Translations under genes and position numbers: made by a program | Assembly (NCBI GenBank): GCA_964558665.1 | Contig: CAZLFA010000099.1 | Coordinates: forward strand, 1 to 7,536 | Direction: 5' to 3' | Source: CAZLFA01 sp964558665 | GTDB taxonomy: Bacteria > Desulfobacterota > Syntrophia > Syntrophales > PHBD01 | Length of the DNA stretch: 7,536 nucleotides | The notes under the pieces: generated by a model | The model's database searches: none | Told to the model about the DNA's origin: nothing | Seen by the model: the letters and a program-made list of their open reading frames with translations, nothing else | In this document: positions 6,205 through 7,536 of the stretch, in pieces | How the letters are laid out: each line of letters starts with the position of its first letter | Numbering within the stretch: position 1 is the first letter of the stretch

Positions 6205-6980
6205 ATGGAGATTGTTCGGTCTTTGATAAGAATTCTAAAAATGAACATACGAGGGTTATGAGAATAATTGATCATTTGGTTACGTCTCTCATGCTGGATA
6301 CTGAAGTGAAGGATATCCGCCAGGGAGTATTCCACACGGCTGTGTTAACCAGGAATTGCGGTCTGGCGGCAACGCTGCCGCGGGATGCCCTGCGACAATC
6401 TCCTCCCATGGTCAGGGAGCCGGGATACCTGCTGAACAAATCGGCATTGGATCTGGTTAAAATGGTATATTCAGAGCGCATCATGGAGGCTGCGATCGGA
6501 ATGGCCGCCATCAACTCGTTCCTGGATATTGATGAATCATCCTGCGTGGAGTTGAATGCTGCCGATCTTATCCTGGAAAAAGGAGACAAAAAGAGAATAG
6601 CAATTGTAGGGCACTTTCCTTTCCTCGATAGAGTGAGGGAGAAAGCAAAAGAGTTGTGGGTCATCGAAAAGAATCCGCAGGAAGGTGATTTCGGGGAAGC
6701 CGAAGCGGAAAGGCTTATACCCCAGGCTGATATCGTAGCCATCACGGGAACAGCTCTGACCAACCATACGATAGAGGGACTGCTCGTTCTTTGCAGAAAA
6801 GATGCTTTTGTTATAATGCTCGGCGACACAGTGCCGATGTCCAGGGTGCTTTTCGATTACGGTGTGGATGCGCTATGCGGCACAAAAGTCGTCGATCCTG
6901 ATCTTGCCATGCTTTGCATAAGCCAGGGTGCAAATTTCAGACAGATAAAGGGTACCAAGAGGCTTACCATGTTGAAGTAA
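6201..6980 (+). CDS. DUF4213/DUF364 family protein (putative heavy-metal chelation domain)
   Basis: A 259-residue protein of the two-domain DUF4213 plus DUF364 (PF13938/PF04016) family. Residues about 20-115 form the N-terminal part (DIRQGVFHTAVLTRNCGLAATLP). Residues 130-258 form the Rossmann-like part with IAIVGHFPFLDRVREKAKE, EKNPQEGD, ADIVAITGTALTNHTIEGLL and MLGDTVPMSRVLFDYGVDALCG. Family members have been suggested to chelate metals, and no enzyme activity is firmly established. The start is GTG at 6201, which overlaps the previous stop as GTGA (translational coupling), with AGGGG 5 bases upstream. An in-frame ATG at 6258 would remove 19 polar residues that look less conserved, so the true start is uncertain. 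There is no signal peptide, so it is cytoplasmic although sandwiched between two envelope thiol genes. Confidence 0.86.
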   Translation: MNGDCSVFDKNSKNEHTRVMRIIDHLVTSLMLDTEVKDIRQGVFHTAVLTRNCGLAATLPRDALRQSPPMVREPGYLLNKSALDLVKMVYSERIMEAAIGMAAINSFLDIDESSCVELNAADLILEKGDKKRIAIVGHFPFLDRVREKAKELWVIEKNPQEGDFGEAEAERLIPQADIVAITGTALTNHTIEGLLVLCRKDAFVIMLGDTVPMSRVLFDYGVDALCGTKVVDPDLAMLCISQGANFRQIKGTKRLTMLK

Positions 6981-7026
6981 GCGTGTGAGTAAATAAAGTG
7001 ACAAAGGAACAGCAAAAAGAATAGCC

Positions 7027-7479
7027 ATGAAATGGAACAAAGCACGGATTCTGATAAATATCATTTTACCGCTTGCTGGCGTGGGTCTGATGATTTTCTA
7101 CGAAATCTGTGATACATCATGTTCCTATCTGACTGGAACGTTTCTTGGAATAGATCTGAAATATGTCGGAATCATTTTCATGGCCAGTCTGTTGGTGATG
7201 GCGCTTCCGCCTGTTTCACGCTTTGATTTACCGGTAAGCCATTGGCGCACGGTGATGCTCTCCAGCGCTGCAGGCGGCGAGATACTGCTTGTCCGCTTCC
7301 AGATTGTCCATGATACCTACTGCCAGTTCTGTCTGGCTTTCGGGTTGTGCGTGGTTGTTCTCTTTGCTGCAAATTTCCACAGGATGAACAAAATTCTGGC
7401 GTCGGTTTCCTTTCTGAGCGGGATCGTCGCCTTTGTATTGTTTTTCAAGGGATCTGTTCTGCCTCTTTATTCATTTTGA
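7027..7479 (+). CDS. VKOR-like integral membrane thiol oxidoreductase (DsbB-type function)
   Basis: A 150-residue, very hydrophobic protein with about four or five membrane helices (roughly 7-25, 46-62, 75-92, 100-117 and 122-141). Two Cys pairs are visible: C28-x3-C32 followed by Ser in the loop after the first helix, and C99-Q-F-C102 at the start of the fourth. This matches bacterial vitamin K epoxide reductase homologues, in which loop Cys pass electrons from a periplasmic partner to a CxxC beside bound quinone; the following FLGIDLKYVG resembles their FGIP...LLG segment. The loop pair is spaced more tightly (x3) than the usual x7 or so, and C108 is extra. It would reoxidise the exported CPPC protein at 5626-6204. 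A weak AAGGA lies about 17 bases upstream of the ATG, and no better start was found in frame. Assignment to VKOR rather than another quinone-thiol family is probable, not certain. Confidence 0.78.
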   Translation: MKWNKARILINIILPLAGVGLMIFYEICDTSCSYLTGTFLGIDLKYVGIIFMASLLVMALPPVSRFDLPVSHWRTVMLSSAAGGEILLVRFQIVHDTYCQFCLAFGLCVVVLFAANFHRMNKILASVSFLSGIVAFVLFFKGSVLPLYSF

Positions 7480-7536
7480 ACCATTACTGTCCAAGATACC
7501 TGAAAGATTGTTGTTAAATAACTAATGAGACCAATT

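Noticed and set aside
6272..6829. 185-residue open frame on the minus strand
   Set aside because: It lies entirely opposite the DUF364 gene, is rich in Ser, Arg and Ile as antisense frames often are, and has no family motif.
7480..7536. A further gene or terminator at the right end
   Set aside because: The 57 bases after the last stop hold no hairpin with a T run and no start codon with a clear ribosome site; nothing can be supported there.

Overview
The window looks like chromosome of a strictly anaerobic bacterium that makes selenoproteins, most likely a sulfate-reducing or syntrophic member of the former Deltaproteobacteria (Desulfobacterota) or something physiologically similar. The evidence is a peroxiredoxin whose catalytic residue is read from an in-frame TGA with a SECIS-like hairpin directly behind it, a cytoplasmic molybdopterin (Mo or W) oxidoreductase, two CGGC-domain proteins and an IscU/NifU-type scaffold. 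This placement is inferred from gene content; no rRNA or other phylogenetic marker is present. All supported genes lie on the + strand with short gaps. No tRNA, rRNA, CRISPR, insertion sequence or convincing intrinsic terminator was seen, and no gene-free stretch exceeds 300 bases.

Layout. Positions 3-56 hold the last 17 codons of an unidentified upstream gene, followed by a small palindrome (71-85). A 695-residue molybdopterin oxidoreductase (118-2205) has an unusual N-terminal iron-sulfur motif, with Asp where the second cluster Cys is expected. A divergent CGGC-family protein follows (2291-2743). After a 155-base gap, the middle block contains the Sec peroxiredoxin (2899-3630, Sec codon 3160-3162), a NifU/IscU-like scaffold starting with TTG (3670-4092) and a canonical CGGC protein (4143-4475). 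A 121-base gap with an 18-base palindrome and a possible promoter precedes the third block: an MBL-fold hydrolase (4597-5556), an exported CPPC thioredoxin-fold protein (5626-6204), a DUF4213/DUF364 protein overlapping it by 4 bases (6201-6980), and a VKOR-like membrane protein (7027-7479).

How the genes may work together. Almost every product handles thiols, metals or peroxide. In the cytoplasm, the Sec peroxiredoxin would remove peroxides that damage Fe-S and Mo/W enzymes, the scaffold would rebuild clusters, and the CGGC proteins, whose function is unknown but which are rich in conserved Cys, could bind metal or act as thiol partners. Across the membrane, the VKOR-like protein and the exported CPPC protein form a plausible disulfide relay. 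The DUF364 and MBL proteins may add a metal or cofactor function. This picture is inferred from gene order and family knowledge. The strongest single observation is the Sec peroxiredoxin, which a standard ORF caller would split into two genes.
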